Of a stretch of 64,000 nucleotides of DNA, positions 35,371 through 45,241 are shown in pieces. How positions within the stretch are numbered: the first letter of the stretch is position 1; every line of letters starts with the position of its first letter. The position numbers and the translations under genes are program-made. Origin of the DNA: Paenibacillus sp. SY21-1 (GTDB taxonomy: Bacteria; Bacillota; Bacilli; Paenibacillales; Paenibacillaceae); NCBI RefSeq assembly GCF_005222705.1, contig NZ_STGF01000015.1, positions 82,887-146,886 of the forward strand, given 5' to 3'. Under the pieces are notes generated by a model. The model saw nothing but the letters and a program-made list of their open reading frames with translations. It had not been told where the DNA came from and ran no database searches.

Positions 35371-37641
35371 CTACGACGTTTTGCATTTTGCGGCCTTGTA
35401 GCCGCTAGGCGGCATACCCTCGAATTTGCGAAAAAAGCGGTTAAAGCTCTGCACGTTATAGTAGCCGACATCGGATGCAATCTGAGTAATGGTCAGGCTC
35501 GATTCCACCAGAAGCTCCTTCGCCTTCTCGATGCGGAGCTGATTCAGATAATCGATCAAGCTTTTGCCCGTCATCTCATACACGATTTTGCGCATATACG
35601 AATAACTGATGCCAATTTCCTTCGCCATCTCTTGAAACGCGATGTCTTCGCGATACCGTTCATTCAGATAGCTGACGATCCGTTGCCCATGCGGGTTCCC
35701 TTCTCCCGGTGTGCGCTCCAAATATTGCACGATTTCCCGAAAAAACTCGACAAGATATTCTTCAAGCCCGTCCAGCGTATCGATAGCGGCAAGCGTGGCA
35801 TATATATTGCTCCTGCCCGCAAAAATCCGCCCCGTGCTTACATGATTCTCTCTCAAATGCTTAATCGTTACGCCCGCCAATTGATGATAGACAAACAAAA
35901 TATTGTCGTAGGATACGTAATCGGCCGAACGGATTTCATCGCCGATGAGCCGCAGCTCTGTCATGATGCTGTCAAGATCGCCGTTGTCCAAAAAGTTGAG
36001 GATACGCCTTTCGCTAATGGAAGGGTAGATATATCGCTTGTCATTGCCATTCTCCTCTTTCCAGTAGGAAATAACGCCGCTGCCCGCAATCATGCGCTGC
36101 TTGATGGCCTCCATCGCTTCAATGACAAGCTCGGATACTACCGCAATTTCCACTGTAGAGCTGCTGACGCCGATCGTAACGGTGTGATCCAGCAATTCCG
36201 CCGCCTTGTTCCGAATGTCGGCCAACGCTTTATGGACGAGCGCTTCGGCGCTGCCGTGCTCCAATTCCCCGTAGTTGATCACCATTGCAAAACAGCCGTC
36301 GCCTTGATACACGCACCGTCCGTCCAACTCGTCCCGAAGCAAGCTTTCGCAATGCGCGATCAGCAAATAACGATGGTAGCTTCGCGTCTCCGGGTTGGTT
36401 TGGCTTACGTATTTCCGATAGCCGTCAATGGAGACGACCGCAACAAGAAAATGAGGGTCCGGGAACATTTCGGCGGCTTGCGAGCTGTATTCGCCGCGAA
36501 TCAAATGATGAACGGCCAGACTGCGGACATCCTGCTTGCGGACATGGAGCAGCTGATTGAGCGCCTCCTCTTCCTCCCGCATTCGCGTAAAGGCGGCATC
36601 CAGAAAAGCAAGCTCGTTCTTTTCTTTAATGGCAAAATCGTCGCGCGTACGCAGCGTATGGACCAGCTTTCTCACAGGTTTAGACAGCCAGGTTGCCAAC
36701 AAAACGGCCAGCACGGTTCCCGAAACCATAATGACGGCGGTCAGCAGCATAATATTGCGCTGCATCGCATGCGAGCTCGCCATCAGTTCATTGACGGAAT
36801 TCACATTGACGCTGATCCATCCGGTACGGTTGGACTTTGACCATGTGTAGAGCAGCCGCTCGCCTTCAACGACCCGGAACGCATAGCCCTCCGGCCTGCC
36901 CTGGGTCAAAATTTCCTTTATGGGCGGCATATCGCCGGCGTCTTGCAGCAGCAAGCTTTTATCTCTGTGGGAGATGACTTTTCCATCGCTATCCAGCAGC
37001 ATGTAACCCCGTTTCCCGGCGCCAGATGAACGAAATACGCTTTCAATTTGGCTTTCTCTCCAATTGAGTACGATCGTCCCTCTGGTCGTAGTGGAAAGCC
37101 GGTTAAGCGGAAGAACATAGGAGATAACATGAATGCCCGATTCGAGCTTGCGAGGATACCATACCCCGCTAATCCCTCTGTGACCTTCGAGCACATTCTG
37201 CACCCATTCGATAGATTCGTACTGCTTGAGCTGTTTGATGCCCTTGTCGGTGGATACGACATAATCCGAATCGTCAAGATGGAAAAAAGAGGAGTGCACT
37301 TCCTCGCCGAGGCGATTCAAGTTCAGCAGCTGCAGCATGACGGCTCTCGCATTGCTGACCGTGTCAAAATTGGAATTAAGCTCGGCGAACGTTTCGTAAG
37401 GACGAATCCGGTCGAAAATATGGGTAGCGGTTAGCCGAACCGTATTCTGGGTCAAATGGTTAAGCGTGCTCTCGTTAAGCTTGCGGCTTGCCTTTAATTC
37501 ATCAAGCGAGGACTCGGCAATCGCCTGCTCTGAATTCCGCAAGATCTGCTCACCGCTATACCAGGTAAGAATCGCCGCCGGTACGGCCATGACACAAAAT
37601 AAAATGACGATTAGCTGCAACATCATAGGTGTACGTTTCAT
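35371..37641 (-). CDS. Membrane-bound AraC-family regulator (RhgR/YesS-like)
   Basis: This 756-residue one-component regulator has helix 1 at ~8-28, an extracellular Cache-like domain (~30-290), helix 2 at ~300-320, a long cytoplasmic linker and a C-terminal AraC helix-turn-helix pair (~655-750: FQEMAKEIGISYSYMRKIVY, then VGYYNVQSFNRFFRKFEGM). The architecture and the neighbours (two permeases, binding protein, rhamnogalacturonan lyase) match B. subtilis YesS/RhgR, the activator of rhamnogalacturonan genes. It should sense a pectin breakdown product outside and activate the operon that starts 247 nt downstream. ATG 37641 follows GGGGGG. Its own promoter carries a cre-like site. The orthology is by eye, so I give no symbol. 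Confidence 0.88.
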   Translation of the reverse strand: MKRTPMMLQLIVILFCVMAVPAAILTWYSGEQILRNSEQAIAESSLDELKASRKLNESTLNHLTQNTVRLTATHIFDRIRPYETFAELNSNFDTVSNARAVMLQLLNLNRLGEEVHSSFFHLDDSDYVVSTDKGIKQLKQYESIEWVQNVLEGHRGISGVWYPRKLESGIHVISYVLPLNRLSTTTRGTIVLNWRESQIESVFRSSGAGKRGYMLLDSDGKVISHRDKSLLLQDAGDMPPIKEILTQGRPEGYAFRVVEGERLLYTWSKSNRTGWISVNVNSVNELMASSHAMQRNIMLLTAVIMVSGTVLAVLLATWLSKPVRKLVHTLRTRDDFAIKEKNELAFLDAAFTRMREEEEALNQLLHVRKQDVRSLAVHHLIRGEYSSQAAEMFPDPHFLVAVVSIDGYRKYVSQTNPETRSYHRYLLIAHCESLLRDELDGRCVYQGDGCFAMVINYGELEHGSAEALVHKALADIRNKAAELLDHTVTIGVSSSTVEIAVVSELVIEAMEAIKQRMIAGSGVISYWKEENGNDKRYIYPSISERRILNFLDNGDLDSIMTELRLIGDEIRSADYVSYDNILFVYHQLAGVTIKHLRENHVSTGRIFAGRSNIYATLAAIDTLDGLEEYLVEFFREIVQYLERTPGEGNPHGQRIVSYLNERYREDIAFQEMAKEIGISYSYMRKIVYEMTGKSLIDYLNQLRIEKAKELLVESSLTITQIASDVGYYNVQSFNRFFRKFEGMPPSGYKAAKCKTS

Positions 37642-38169
37642 ATGAACCCCCCATGAACTTTTTTTGTCGTTCTCCCTTATAGTAAACGCTTACAAAAATA
37701 TCGCCGCTGTTCTTGCGCCTCGGTATCTTTCTGCAAAACGGTTTATTCGCTCGTAAGAAGTGTTGTCTGAGATGTATGGATGTGAGGAAAGCAGCTGCCG
37801 CTCTAGCCGATGCCGTACATCAACTTCAAGCAAGATAGGCGGAGAGTCAGCTTCTGGCAAATCATTTCTGATGATCGGCTATCGATTACAGTTCGGAGGT
37901 GTATTCATTTGGAGGGATGAAGCAAAGGCAGCAGGCAGAATGCAGGAAACGGTTAACCCGTATGAATGTTGCCCCTGCACTAACATTACCCGCTGACTCT
38001 GCAAAACGATATACAAAAATTCGACTAAAAGCATAAAAAATCAGACATTTGCGATTCAGCTACAAGATTAACACAAGCACCCGCAATACTTCCCCGCATT
38101 TATGAACAACTATTCCCTCAACACCGTCAATATTGATCTGCTGCGGGCATAACAAACGAAAACCAACAT
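37642..38169. other. Long intergenic region
   Basis: The right part holds the regulator promoter and cre site; from about 37700 to 38169 I find no supported gene. A 78-codon plus-strand frame (37760-37996) has Ser/Cys-rich composition and no ribosome binding site. The stretch 38000-38160 is AT-rich. No terminator with a U-run is visible for the binding-protein gene that starts at 39171 and ends at 38170. Confidence 0.5.
37681..37694 (-). promoter_or_regulatory. cre-like site at the AraC regulator promoter
   Basis: Minus strand TGTAAGCGTTTACT matches the CcpA consensus at 13 of 14 positions, 40 nt upstream of the start and just in front of a TATAAG -10 element. Confidence 0.65.
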
Positions 38170-39171
38170 TTATTTCACAAAAGGAAAGGCAAGCTTCTGA
38201 TGCTGTTCATACAGCATATTTTCTGCGTCGATCACGACAGAGCCGCTGTCGACGCGTTCAGGCAGCGTCATTCCCTGTGCTGCCTCAACCGCAAGTTTAA
38301 CGCCCAGATAGCCCATCGTAAACGAATTTTGCACAATCGTAGATTGGACGACTCCCTCCTGCACCATTTCCATAATATCCGTAGACGTGTCAAAGCCGAT
38401 CACCTTCACCTTTCCGCCCAGCCCCTTCTCCTCCACAACGTTCATAACGCCAGTCGTCGCAATGGAATTCAGCGCAACGATGCCGTCAAGGTCAGGATGG
38501 GCGCGAAGAATCTCTTCGGTTACACGTTCCGCCGTATAAAGATCGGACCGGCTGTAGCGTTTATCGACAACCCTCACGCCGGAATACTGGGCGATGAGAT
38601 CGAGCAGTCCCTCTTCACGCTGGCTTGCATTATGCGCGCCTTCAACAAAGCTGACGACAGCAACGCGGCTGTTGTCTCCGATTTGCTCGATCAGCTCCAT
38701 GCCCGCCCTGTACCCGGCCTTGTAATTATCGGTCCCGATATAGCTTTTCACCTTAGTCGAGGCAACGCCGGTATCGATTGCAATGACCGGTATTCCCGCG
38801 TTCCCGGCTGCGTCCGTAACCCTGCCAAGCTTCATGTAGTCGCTCGCAGCCAGCACAAGCGCATCAACCCGCTCCTTAATCGCTTGCTCTACCAGCTGGA
38901 TTTGATCGTCAATCCGAGTCTCGTCCTCCGGCCCCGCGTATACCAGCTTAACGCCAAACTCTTTCGCGGCAACTTCGGCGCCCATTCGCACAGTTTTCCA
39001 GTAATCGCCTTGCTCCATCTTAACAATCATAGCAATTGTTTTTGCTTCTGATACCGCGTCCGCATCTCGCTGCACGCTGCAACCGGCAACAAGAAGCATC
39101 AAGCATGCGGCAATCAGCATCAACCGGCGTCCAAGGCTTTTGCCGTATCCGGCATTGTTCTCGGGAACCAA
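38170..39171 (-). CDS. Ribose/galactose-type sugar-binding lipoprotein, possible sensor subunit
   Basis: This 333-residue lipoprotein has an n-region with two arginines, a hydrophobic core and lipobox LVAGC (Cys31), then a type I periplasmic binding fold like RbsB/XylF (TIAMIVKMEQGDYWKT, VDALVLAASD, IPVIAIDTG). I chose the TTG at 39171 because GGAGG lies 7 nt upstream and the positive n-region is kept; it overlaps the kinase gene by 52 nt. The alternative ATG 39120 shares ATGA with the kinase stop but gives a signal peptide without charge. It is the last gene of a mglBAC-regulator-kinase operon. Since the operon already has its own transport binding protein, this second one may present sugar to the kinase, as XylFII does for LytS in clostridia. 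That role is inferred. Confidence 0.8.
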   Translation of the reverse strand: MVPENNAGYGKSLGRRLMLIAACLMLLVAGCSVQRDADAVSEAKTIAMIVKMEQGDYWKTVRMGAEVAAKEFGVKLVYAGPEDETRIDDQIQLVEQAIKERVDALVLAASDYMKLGRVTDAAGNAGIPVIAIDTGVASTKVKSYIGTDNYKAGYRAGMELIEQIGDNSRVAVVSFVEGAHNASQREEGLLDLIAQYSGVRVVDKRYSRSDLYTAERVTEEILRAHPDLDGIVALNSIATTGVMNVVEEKGLGGKVKVIGFDTSTDIMEMVQEGVVQSTIVQNSFTMGYLGVKLAVEAAQGMTLPERVDSGSVVIDAENMLYEQHQKLAFPFVK

Positions 39172-40865
39172 ACTGCCACCTCCGTCCCTTCCTCCAGCTC
39201 GCTCCAGAACTCAAGCCCGTATTCATTGCCAAAAAAAAGCTGGATGCGTTCGTGAACGTTGCGCAAGCCAACACCGCTGCCGCCGCCGCTTTGGACCCCA
39301 TAAGGCAATTTCATCAGCCGGTCGCTTGGAATGCCGAGCCCATTGTCCTTAACTGAAAAGCGAATCCGTTCGCCGCGGCATTCAGCCGTAATGTGTATGT
39401 GGCCCGGGTCGACCATTTTTTCTATGCCATGGTAAATGGCGTTTTCCACAATCGGCTGCAAAACAAGCTTGACGGTCTGGCAAGCAAGCACCGCTTCGGA
39501 CGCTTCGATGCTGAAGCTGAACTTGCCTTTAAACCTCATCTCCTGAATCGTTAGATAGCTGCGAACGTGCTCAAGCTCCTCACGGATCAAAATGACGCTA
39601 TGCCCTTGGCCCAGGCTGATTCGGAACAATTTGGACAATGAGGTGATCATCCGCACGACCTCCTCGTTTTTGCCGGAACCCGCAAGACGAACGACCGAAT
39701 TCAACGTGTTGTATAAAAAATGAGGATTGATTTGCGATTGCAGCACCTCAAATTCCTTTTTTCTTTTTCCCTCCTGCTCTTCAACGATTTGGCCCATCAG
39801 CTCCCGTATACGAGTAACCATAATGTTAAATCGTCCTGACAATTTCTCCACCTCGTCGTACCCTCTCGCATGTATCGGGGAGCTGAAATCGCCGCGCTCG
39901 ACAAGCTTTACCGACTGCTCGAGCCGCTTGATCGGACGAGAGAGCTTGGAAGACAGCCAATACGCCAAAGGCCATACGACGATAATGACTCCAAGCATAA
40001 GCCGCAGCATGAACGTGGTCATTTCCTTCTTGGTCGTTACAGCCTCGTCCATGAACGAGATGCCGACAAGCTTCCAGCCGATTTCAGGGAGAGCCTGTAC
40101 GGTCGTCATCCTCATCTCGCCGTCTACAAACTCTTTGTAGGAGCCGTTGCCTTCCTTGATGGCGCGCGCAACATTTTCACTTTTAAGCTCAGAATAGATG
40201 AGCTGCTGCTGAGGGTGGTACACGATATTTCCGTCCAAATCGATAATATAGGCATACCCTTTTTTCCCCAGGCTAACGCGTCCCATCAAGCTGTCGATCG
40301 TCTTGAAATTAACGTCAAGCACAAGCACGCCTTCTACCGGTTGACCGTCTTGCTCCAGCAATTGCCCTTTGCTTAACGAGATGACCCACGGATATTGCCC
40401 TTTAAACAAATTTTGCACATGCGGGGGCGTAAACGAGTTTTTCTCGGGATGCTTAAGCGCTTGCAAAAACCAATCCTGTGTCGTCACATTTGTATTCCGG
40501 CGGAACTTCGCGTCAGGGCTTGCGGCAATAGCCTTGCCGGCACGATCAAAAAAGGCGATCGATACCATATCCTCGCGCGTGGCCAGCACCGTGTTAAGCT
40601 CCCTCTGCAGCTGCTGGTCGGGAAAGCGCCGCGTCTCGGATATTTTGTTATCCACGACGTTGAACGTTTCAGCCGTGCCATTCAAATAAGACAATAAATT
40701 AAAGGCGACCTGCTGAACGATTTGCTGGGTGCCGAGTTCGGCGCTCCGCTCCGCTGTTACGGAAAACTTGTTGTATAGCATAAAGCTGACCAGTGTCAAA
40801 ACCAGCAGAGACAAAAAAACGAAAGCTGCCGTAATCCAAAATTGAATGCTCCGGGATTTACGCAT
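39120..40865 (-). CDS. Sensor histidine kinase with dCache domain (YesM type)
   Basis: This 581-residue membrane kinase has helix 1 at ~10-30, an extracellular double-Cache region with the typical strings KGQYPWVISLSK and GKKGYAYIIDLDGNIVYHP, helix 2 near 280-300, HAMP and a kinase core. The phosphoacceptor is His382 in QINPHFLYNTLN; the N-box is LVLQPIVENAIYHG and the G-box KDNGLGIP. It starts 3 nt after the response regulator stop and its 3' end overlaps the second binding-protein gene. Sensing may be direct through the Cache domain or via that lipoprotein. Confidence 0.93.
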   Translation of the reverse strand: MRKSRSIQFWITAAFVFLSLLVLTLVSFMLYNKFSVTAERSAELGTQQIVQQVAFNLLSYLNGTAETFNVVDNKISETRRFPDQQLQRELNTVLATREDMVSIAFFDRAGKAIAASPDAKFRRNTNVTTQDWFLQALKHPEKNSFTPPHVQNLFKGQYPWVISLSKGQLLEQDGQPVEGVLVLDVNFKTIDSLMGRVSLGKKGYAYIIDLDGNIVYHPQQQLIYSELKSENVARAIKEGNGSYKEFVDGEMRMTTVQALPEIGWKLVGISFMDEAVTTKKEMTTFMLRLMLGVIIVVWPLAYWLSSKLSRPIKRLEQSVKLVERGDFSSPIHARGYDEVEKLSGRFNIMVTRIRELMGQIVEEQEGKRKKEFEVLQSQINPHFLYNTLNSVVRLAGSGKNEEVVRMITSLSKLFRISLGQGHSVILIREELEHVRSYLTIQEMRFKGKFSFSIEASEAVLACQTVKLVLQPIVENAIYHGIEKMVDPGHIHITAECRGERIRFSVKDNGLGIPSDRLMKLPYGVQSGGGSGVGLRNVHERIQLFFGNEYGLEFWSELEEGTEVAVWFPRTMPDTAKALDAG

Positions 40866-40868
40866 GCC

Positions 40869-42494
40869 TCACACCCTCCCTGGAGCGTTCCGAAACTCCT
40901 TTGGCGAAATGCCGATTACCTTCTTAAAAGCAAAGCTGAAATAATTCGGATCGGCATAACCGACGCGCTCAGCGATTTCAAACGCTTTCAGATCGGTGGA
41001 GCGCAGCAGTTCCTTCGCCATGTCCAGCCGATAAGCCTGCAAGTAAGCGACGAATGTCGTTTTGGTCTCCTTCTTGAACAAGCTGCTGAAATAGCCCGGG
41101 CTAATATGAAGCTCCTCGCAAAGCCGTTGCACGCCCAGCTCCGAATCGGCATAATGCCGCTTAATACACATTTTGGCCTGCTCCACGATAGCTTTCTGGG
41201 AGGTTTGCCGTTCCATTGCGATTTTTTGCCTTAAGTTTTCGCTCATCTCCAGCATCCAGCGCTTTGCCTCATCAAATGTACAGAATGTAGTAAACTGCGC
41301 AAACAGGCTTGAGTCGGTTTCAAGCACTTGCTCCAGAGCCACGCCCGCATCCTTGGCCGCGCGAAGAATCGCTGTTACGAGTTCAAGCAAATAAAGCTGG
41401 CCATCCTGCACATTGCCCATCTGCCCGGCCAGTTCGAGGAAATACGCTTCCACCATTGCGGCGAGCTCCTGGCGTGAACCCACCTTGAGGCAGCTGATAA
41501 ACGTTCGTTGCTTCCATTCGTCGAACCGAACGGCATCAGGGCGACTGGCGCTTCTTTCAATATCGCTTATTTGGATAATCCGGTTGTTGCCCGCAATCAA
41601 TTGATAATCGAGAGCGCGAATCGCCGATTCATAAGCGTCCTTCATTTCAGATATACGGCGTACCGGCGTACCGATTCCAATCGTAACCGTGCAGCGGAGA
41701 TAGGTCTCCATTGCCCGTCGAATCTCTTCCGCGGTCGCCGCAGCCCGTTGAAGCAGCATCGAAGCCTCCTCCTGCTCGGCCCCCGATAGCACGACAATAT
41801 CCGCTCCGTGCATAAACACCCGGCTCCCCCGTTCTGAACGGGTAACGATCTCTTCCGTAATATTGCCTATAGCAAACATGTGCAGAGCCTTATCCGCCAC
41901 AAGGCTGCTGGACTCCTCCGGCGGGGCATCCATTCGTACAACCGTAATTAGAAAGGCCTCTCCCTCCAGCCGCAGGCCGGAAAGTACAGCCCTGTGTCCA
42001 ATTTCCCGCAGCGTCAGCTGCTTGCTTAATAGCGACGATAAAAAAGCTTGCTGCAATACAGGTACGCTTTGCTCATAATGCTCGCGCAGCTTCTCCAGAT
42101 TTTTGGCCGCATGCGTCTCCTCATGAATCTCCTGTTTCACCTTTAGCAGCACATCGATCAGCTCGCGCGATGAGAAGGGCTTCAGCAGATATTCGTTAAT
42201 GTGCAGCTTGACGGCCTGCTGCGCGTATTCAAACTCGTCCATGCCGGTCAAAATAATAATTTTGGTCAATGGCTGTTCCTTGCGAATGTATTCCGATAGC
42301 GCCAAACCGTCCATAAACGGCATGCAAATGTCCGTCACAACGACATCCGGCGTGAACCGGTCAAGCAGTTCGACGGCCTCTTTGCCGTTCTCCGCCGTGC
42401 CCATGACCTCAAAGCCAAGCAGCTCCCAATCTATTTCGTTTAAAACGCCTTCCCTGACGTCCCGTTCATCATCCACAAGCATTAACCTGATCAT
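40869..42494 (-). CDS. Response regulator with AraC-type DNA-binding domain
   Basis: This 541-residue protein has a receiver domain (VDDE, phosphoacceptor Asp55 in VVVTDICMP, conserved Lys in LLKPFSS), a long middle region and a C-terminal AraC domain (~440-535: VQRLCEELHISPGYFSSLFK, then GYADPNYFSFAFKKVIG). Start ATG 42494 agrees with the conserved start of receiver domains and has GGGGGAG upstream; a longer frame is not used. It sits 75 nt after the sugar permease gene and 3 nt before the kinase gene. It likely controls the mgl-like operon in which it lies. Confidence 0.92.
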   Translation of the reverse strand: MIRLMLVDDERDVREGVLNEIDWELLGFEVMGTAENGKEAVELLDRFTPDVVVTDICMPFMDGLALSEYIRKEQPLTKIIILTGMDEFEYAQQAVKLHINEYLLKPFSSRELIDVLLKVKQEIHEETHAAKNLEKLREHYEQSVPVLQQAFLSSLLSKQLTLREIGHRAVLSGLRLEGEAFLITVVRMDAPPEESSSLVADKALHMFAIGNITEEIVTRSERGSRVFMHGADIVVLSGAEQEEASMLLQRAAATAEEIRRAMETYLRCTVTIGIGTPVRRISEMKDAYESAIRALDYQLIAGNNRIIQISDIERSASRPDAVRFDEWKQRTFISCLKVGSRQELAAMVEAYFLELAGQMGNVQDGQLYLLELVTAILRAAKDAGVALEQVLETDSSLFAQFTTFCTFDEAKRWMLEMSENLRQKIAMERQTSQKAIVEQAKMCIKRHYADSELGVQRLCEELHISPGYFSSLFKKETKTTFVAYLQAYRLDMAKELLRSTDLKAFEIAERVGYADPNYFSFAFKKVIGISPKEFRNAPGRV

Positions 42495-42569
42495 ACATCT
42501 CCCCCTGTCTCGTAAAAGCAAAGAATGCCCTGTACCTATTAAATCACAGGTACAGAGCGAAGCCATGGT

Positions 42570-43622
42570 CTATTTTTTTGCAACATATTTACGAATATCG
42601 AATGCAACCGCGGCGACGATGATTGCCCCTTTTGTAATCCATTGCCAATAAGGGCTGACGCCGATAAAGGTTAAGCCATAGTTGATAACGCCAAAAATAA
42701 GCACGCCGGCTATAATTCCTTGTACGCGGCCGATGCCGCCTGCCGTGGATACGCCGCCGACGACGCAGGCCGCAATGGCGTCCAGCTCGTACATGTTCCC
42801 GTAATTATTGGTCGCTCCCCCTGTTCGAGCGGCTTCGAGAACGCCTGCCAGCCCATAAAGCGCACCGGCAACAGCATAAATATAGATCAGATTTTTGGCG
42901 ACATTAATGCCCGATACCGTTGCCGCCTGCATATTCCCTCCGATGGCGTACATATTTTTGCCGAACCGGGTTTTGTTAAATAGAACCCACACGATGACCG
43001 TAACGACAATCGCAATAATGACAATGTAAGGAATCGAATACGTTCCATTAAAACCAAGATAGCCGGTGCCAAGCTTGGTAAATTCTTTGCTCAGACCTCC
43101 AATCGGCTGCGAATTGTTGGGCTCCATATCAAAGTACAACGAGTTGGCTCCATATACGGCCACCATCGTTCCCAGCGTGGCAATAAACGGCGGAACCTTC
43201 AATTTCGCGACGATAAAGCCGTTAATCACGCCCACCAGCAACCCGACAATCATAGCCGCGGCAATTGGAACAATGATCGGCAATTCAGGCAGGTTCGGAA
43301 AAAAACGGTTCTGATATTCCGACATCTGAAGCATCGAAGCCGATATCACGGCTGTCAACCCGACAATTCTGCCCGACGATAAATCGGTGCCGCCGGTAAT
43401 CAATACAAAAGCGGTTCCGAGTGCGATAATGGTGCGAGTCGCATTTTGCGTTAAAATATCCCTAAAGGTCGTTACCGACAAAAACAACGGGTCCCACAGA
43501 GCAATTCCGAAGATTAATACGATCAGTACGATGTAGATCGCGTTATGGGATGCGAATTGCTGTATTTTTTTGGCGGCTGCCGACGTACGAAATCGGCTTT
43601 GCGGCTGCATTTTTGATTGCAT
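42570..43622 (-). CDS. mglC: Galactoside/ribose-type ABC transporter permease (MglC-like)
   Basis: This 350-residue permease of the ribose/xylose/galactoside family has ~10 hydrophobic segments, the motifs LITGGTDLSSGRIVGL (residues ~75-90) and YELDAIAACVVGGVSTAGG (~285-303), and an ending close to E. coli MglC (FIGVSPYWQWITKGAIIV). It follows the ATPase gene by 22 nt. Together with the ATPase and binding protein it imports a monosaccharide, most likely galactose or methyl-galactoside; ribose or another pentose cannot be excluded. Confidence 0.85.
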   Translation of the reverse strand: MQSKMQPQSRFRTSAAAKKIQQFASHNAIYIVLIVLIFGIALWDPLFLSVTTFRDILTQNATRTIIALGTAFVLITGGTDLSSGRIVGLTAVISASMLQMSEYQNRFFPNLPELPIIVPIAAAMIVGLLVGVINGFIVAKLKVPPFIATLGTMVAVYGANSLYFDMEPNNSQPIGGLSKEFTKLGTGYLGFNGTYSIPYIVIIAIVVTVIVWVLFNKTRFGKNMYAIGGNMQAATVSGINVAKNLIYIYAVAGALYGLAGVLEAARTGGATNNYGNMYELDAIAACVVGGVSTAGGIGRVQGIIAGVLIFGVINYGLTFIGVSPYWQWITKGAIIVAAVAFDIRKYVAKK

Positions 43623-43644
43623 AACGCTTCCTCCTGTACCCTGC

Positions 43645-45156
43645 TCACGCTGAATGCTGCGCGGCGAGACGCATGATGGTTTCTTCCGTCGCTGAAGCTG
43701 CCGGAATCATGCCGGACACTCTGCCTTCGCGCATGACAAGAATGCGGTCGGACATACCCAGCAGCTCCGGCATTTCCGAAGAAATAATAATAACGGCCTT
43801 TCCCTGCTTGGCAAGCTCGGCGATCAGGACATAAATCTCATATTTGGCGCCTATATCTATACCGCGGGTCGGTTCATCCAGCAGCAGTATGTCCGGATTG
43901 GTAAGGAGCCAGCGTGCAAGCAGCACTTTTTGCTGATTGCCTCCCGACAGCGATCTGATTTGCGTATCTATATTCGGCGTTTTCACCCGCAGCTGCTCCG
44001 TGCTCTCGATCGCCACGGACCTGCGCTTCCCCTCATTGAGCAGGCCAAACGCTCCGCGGTACTTCTCCTGATTGGAGATTACGGTATTCTCCAGCACGGA
44101 AAGAACCGGAAAAATGCCGGTCACGCGCCGTTCCTCCGTCAGCAGCGCCAGCCCGTGCTTTTTAGCGTCGGCCGGCGTTTCAATTCTGATCTCTTGGCCG
44201 CGAATGGCAATCGTTCCGGACTGAATCGAACGAAGTCCAAACAATGCCTCGACGACCTCCGTGCGCTGCGCTCCGACCAGACCTCCGATGCCCAATATTT
44301 CTCCCTCCCGCAGCTCAAAGCTAACATTCTGAAACGAGCGCGGATTCGGCGATGAGAGTCCCTCCACCTGGAGAAGCACGTTGCCCGGCACATTTTCCCG
44401 TTCCGGGAATCGCTGCGTCAGATCACGCCCTACCATTCGGGAAATGATCAGATCGATGGTCAGCTCGGCGGCTGGCCAGGTGCCTACTTTTTGACCGTCG
44501 CGCATAATCGTTACTTCATCGGAAATTCTTAAAATTTCATCCATTTTGTGCGAAATATAAATGATGGCAACGCCCCGCCGCTTCAAATCGGCCATGATGC
44601 GAAACAGGTGCTCGACCTCATTGCCTGTAAGCGAAGACGTAGGTTCATCCATAACGATGACGCTCGCATGATTGGATACGGCCTTTGCGATTTCAAGCGA
44701 CTGTACTTTGGAAACCGATAAATCTCCGACCAACGCCTGCGGATCAATGTCCATGCCCAAATCCTTGAGGAGCGCTTCTGTATCGCGGAGCATTTTTTTA
44801 TGATCAATGAAGCGTATGGGGCCTATTCCGTATTCCGGAAACCGTCCGACCCACAAGTTTTCCATGACGCTGCGGTGCGGAATCGGATTTAATTCCTGAT
44901 GAATCATAGAAATGCCAAGGTTTAACGCATCTTTCGAATGTCTGATTTGGGCGAGGCTTCCGTTCATTCTGATTTCGCCTTCATCCGGCTGATAAATGCC
45001 AAACAGACATTTCATTAAAGTGGATTTCCCAGCTCCATTCTCTCCCATCAATGCATGAACAGTGCCGGGACGAACTTGCAGCGTTACGCGATCCAGCGCC
45101 TTCACGCCGGGGAACTCCTTCGAAATGCCGCTCATTTCCAATATATGGACGCTCAT
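43645..45156 (-). CDS. mglA: Sugar ABC transporter ATP-binding protein, two ATPase domains (MglA-like)
   Basis: This 503-residue cytoplasmic ATPase has two fused nucleotide-binding domains. Domain 1 carries Walker A GENGAGKST (38-46) and Walker B VIVMDEPTSSL but a degenerate signature (LSVSKVQ). Domain 2 lacks a normal Walker A (GGLVGAQRTE) but has a full signature LSGGNQQKVLLARWL and Walker B ILLLDEPTRGID. This complementary degeneracy is typical of MglA/RbsA/XylG. ATG 45156 follows CAGGAGGAT. It lies between the binding-protein and permease genes. Confidence 0.93.
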   Translation of the reverse strand: MSVHILEMSGISKEFPGVKALDRVTLQVRPGTVHALMGENGAGKSTLMKCLFGIYQPDEGEIRMNGSLAQIRHSKDALNLGISMIHQELNPIPHRSVMENLWVGRFPEYGIGPIRFIDHKKMLRDTEALLKDLGMDIDPQALVGDLSVSKVQSLEIAKAVSNHASVIVMDEPTSSLTGNEVEHLFRIMADLKRRGVAIIYISHKMDEILRISDEVTIMRDGQKVGTWPAAELTIDLIISRMVGRDLTQRFPERENVPGNVLLQVEGLSSPNPRSFQNVSFELREGEILGIGGLVGAQRTEVVEALFGLRSIQSGTIAIRGQEIRIETPADAKKHGLALLTEERRVTGIFPVLSVLENTVISNQEKYRGAFGLLNEGKRRSVAIESTEQLRVKTPNIDTQIRSLSGGNQQKVLLARWLLTNPDILLLDEPTRGIDIGAKYEIYVLIAELAKQGKAVIIISSEMPELLGMSDRILVMREGRVSGMIPAASATEETIMRLAAQHSA

Positions 45157-45187
45157 CCGAAATCCTCCTGTCTTTGTATGCGAGAAA

Positions 45188-45224
45188 GGAAGGAGCATGC
45201 GGTGTCTTATCGTCTGCCCCTTCC
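45188..45224 (-). repeat. Hairpin between mglB-like and mglA-like genes
   Basis: A 10-bp stem with one mismatch (GGAAGGGGCA/TGCTCCTTCC) and a 17-nt loop follows the binding-protein stop. There is no U-run, suggesting partial attenuation or mRNA protection that gives more binding protein than ATPase. Confidence 0.5.
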
Positions 45225-45241
45225 ATGAATGCAAGCCTCGT

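Noticed and set aside
37760..37996. 78-codon plus-strand frame in the long intergenic gap
   Set aside because: Ser/Cys-rich, no ribosome binding site, no family resemblance.
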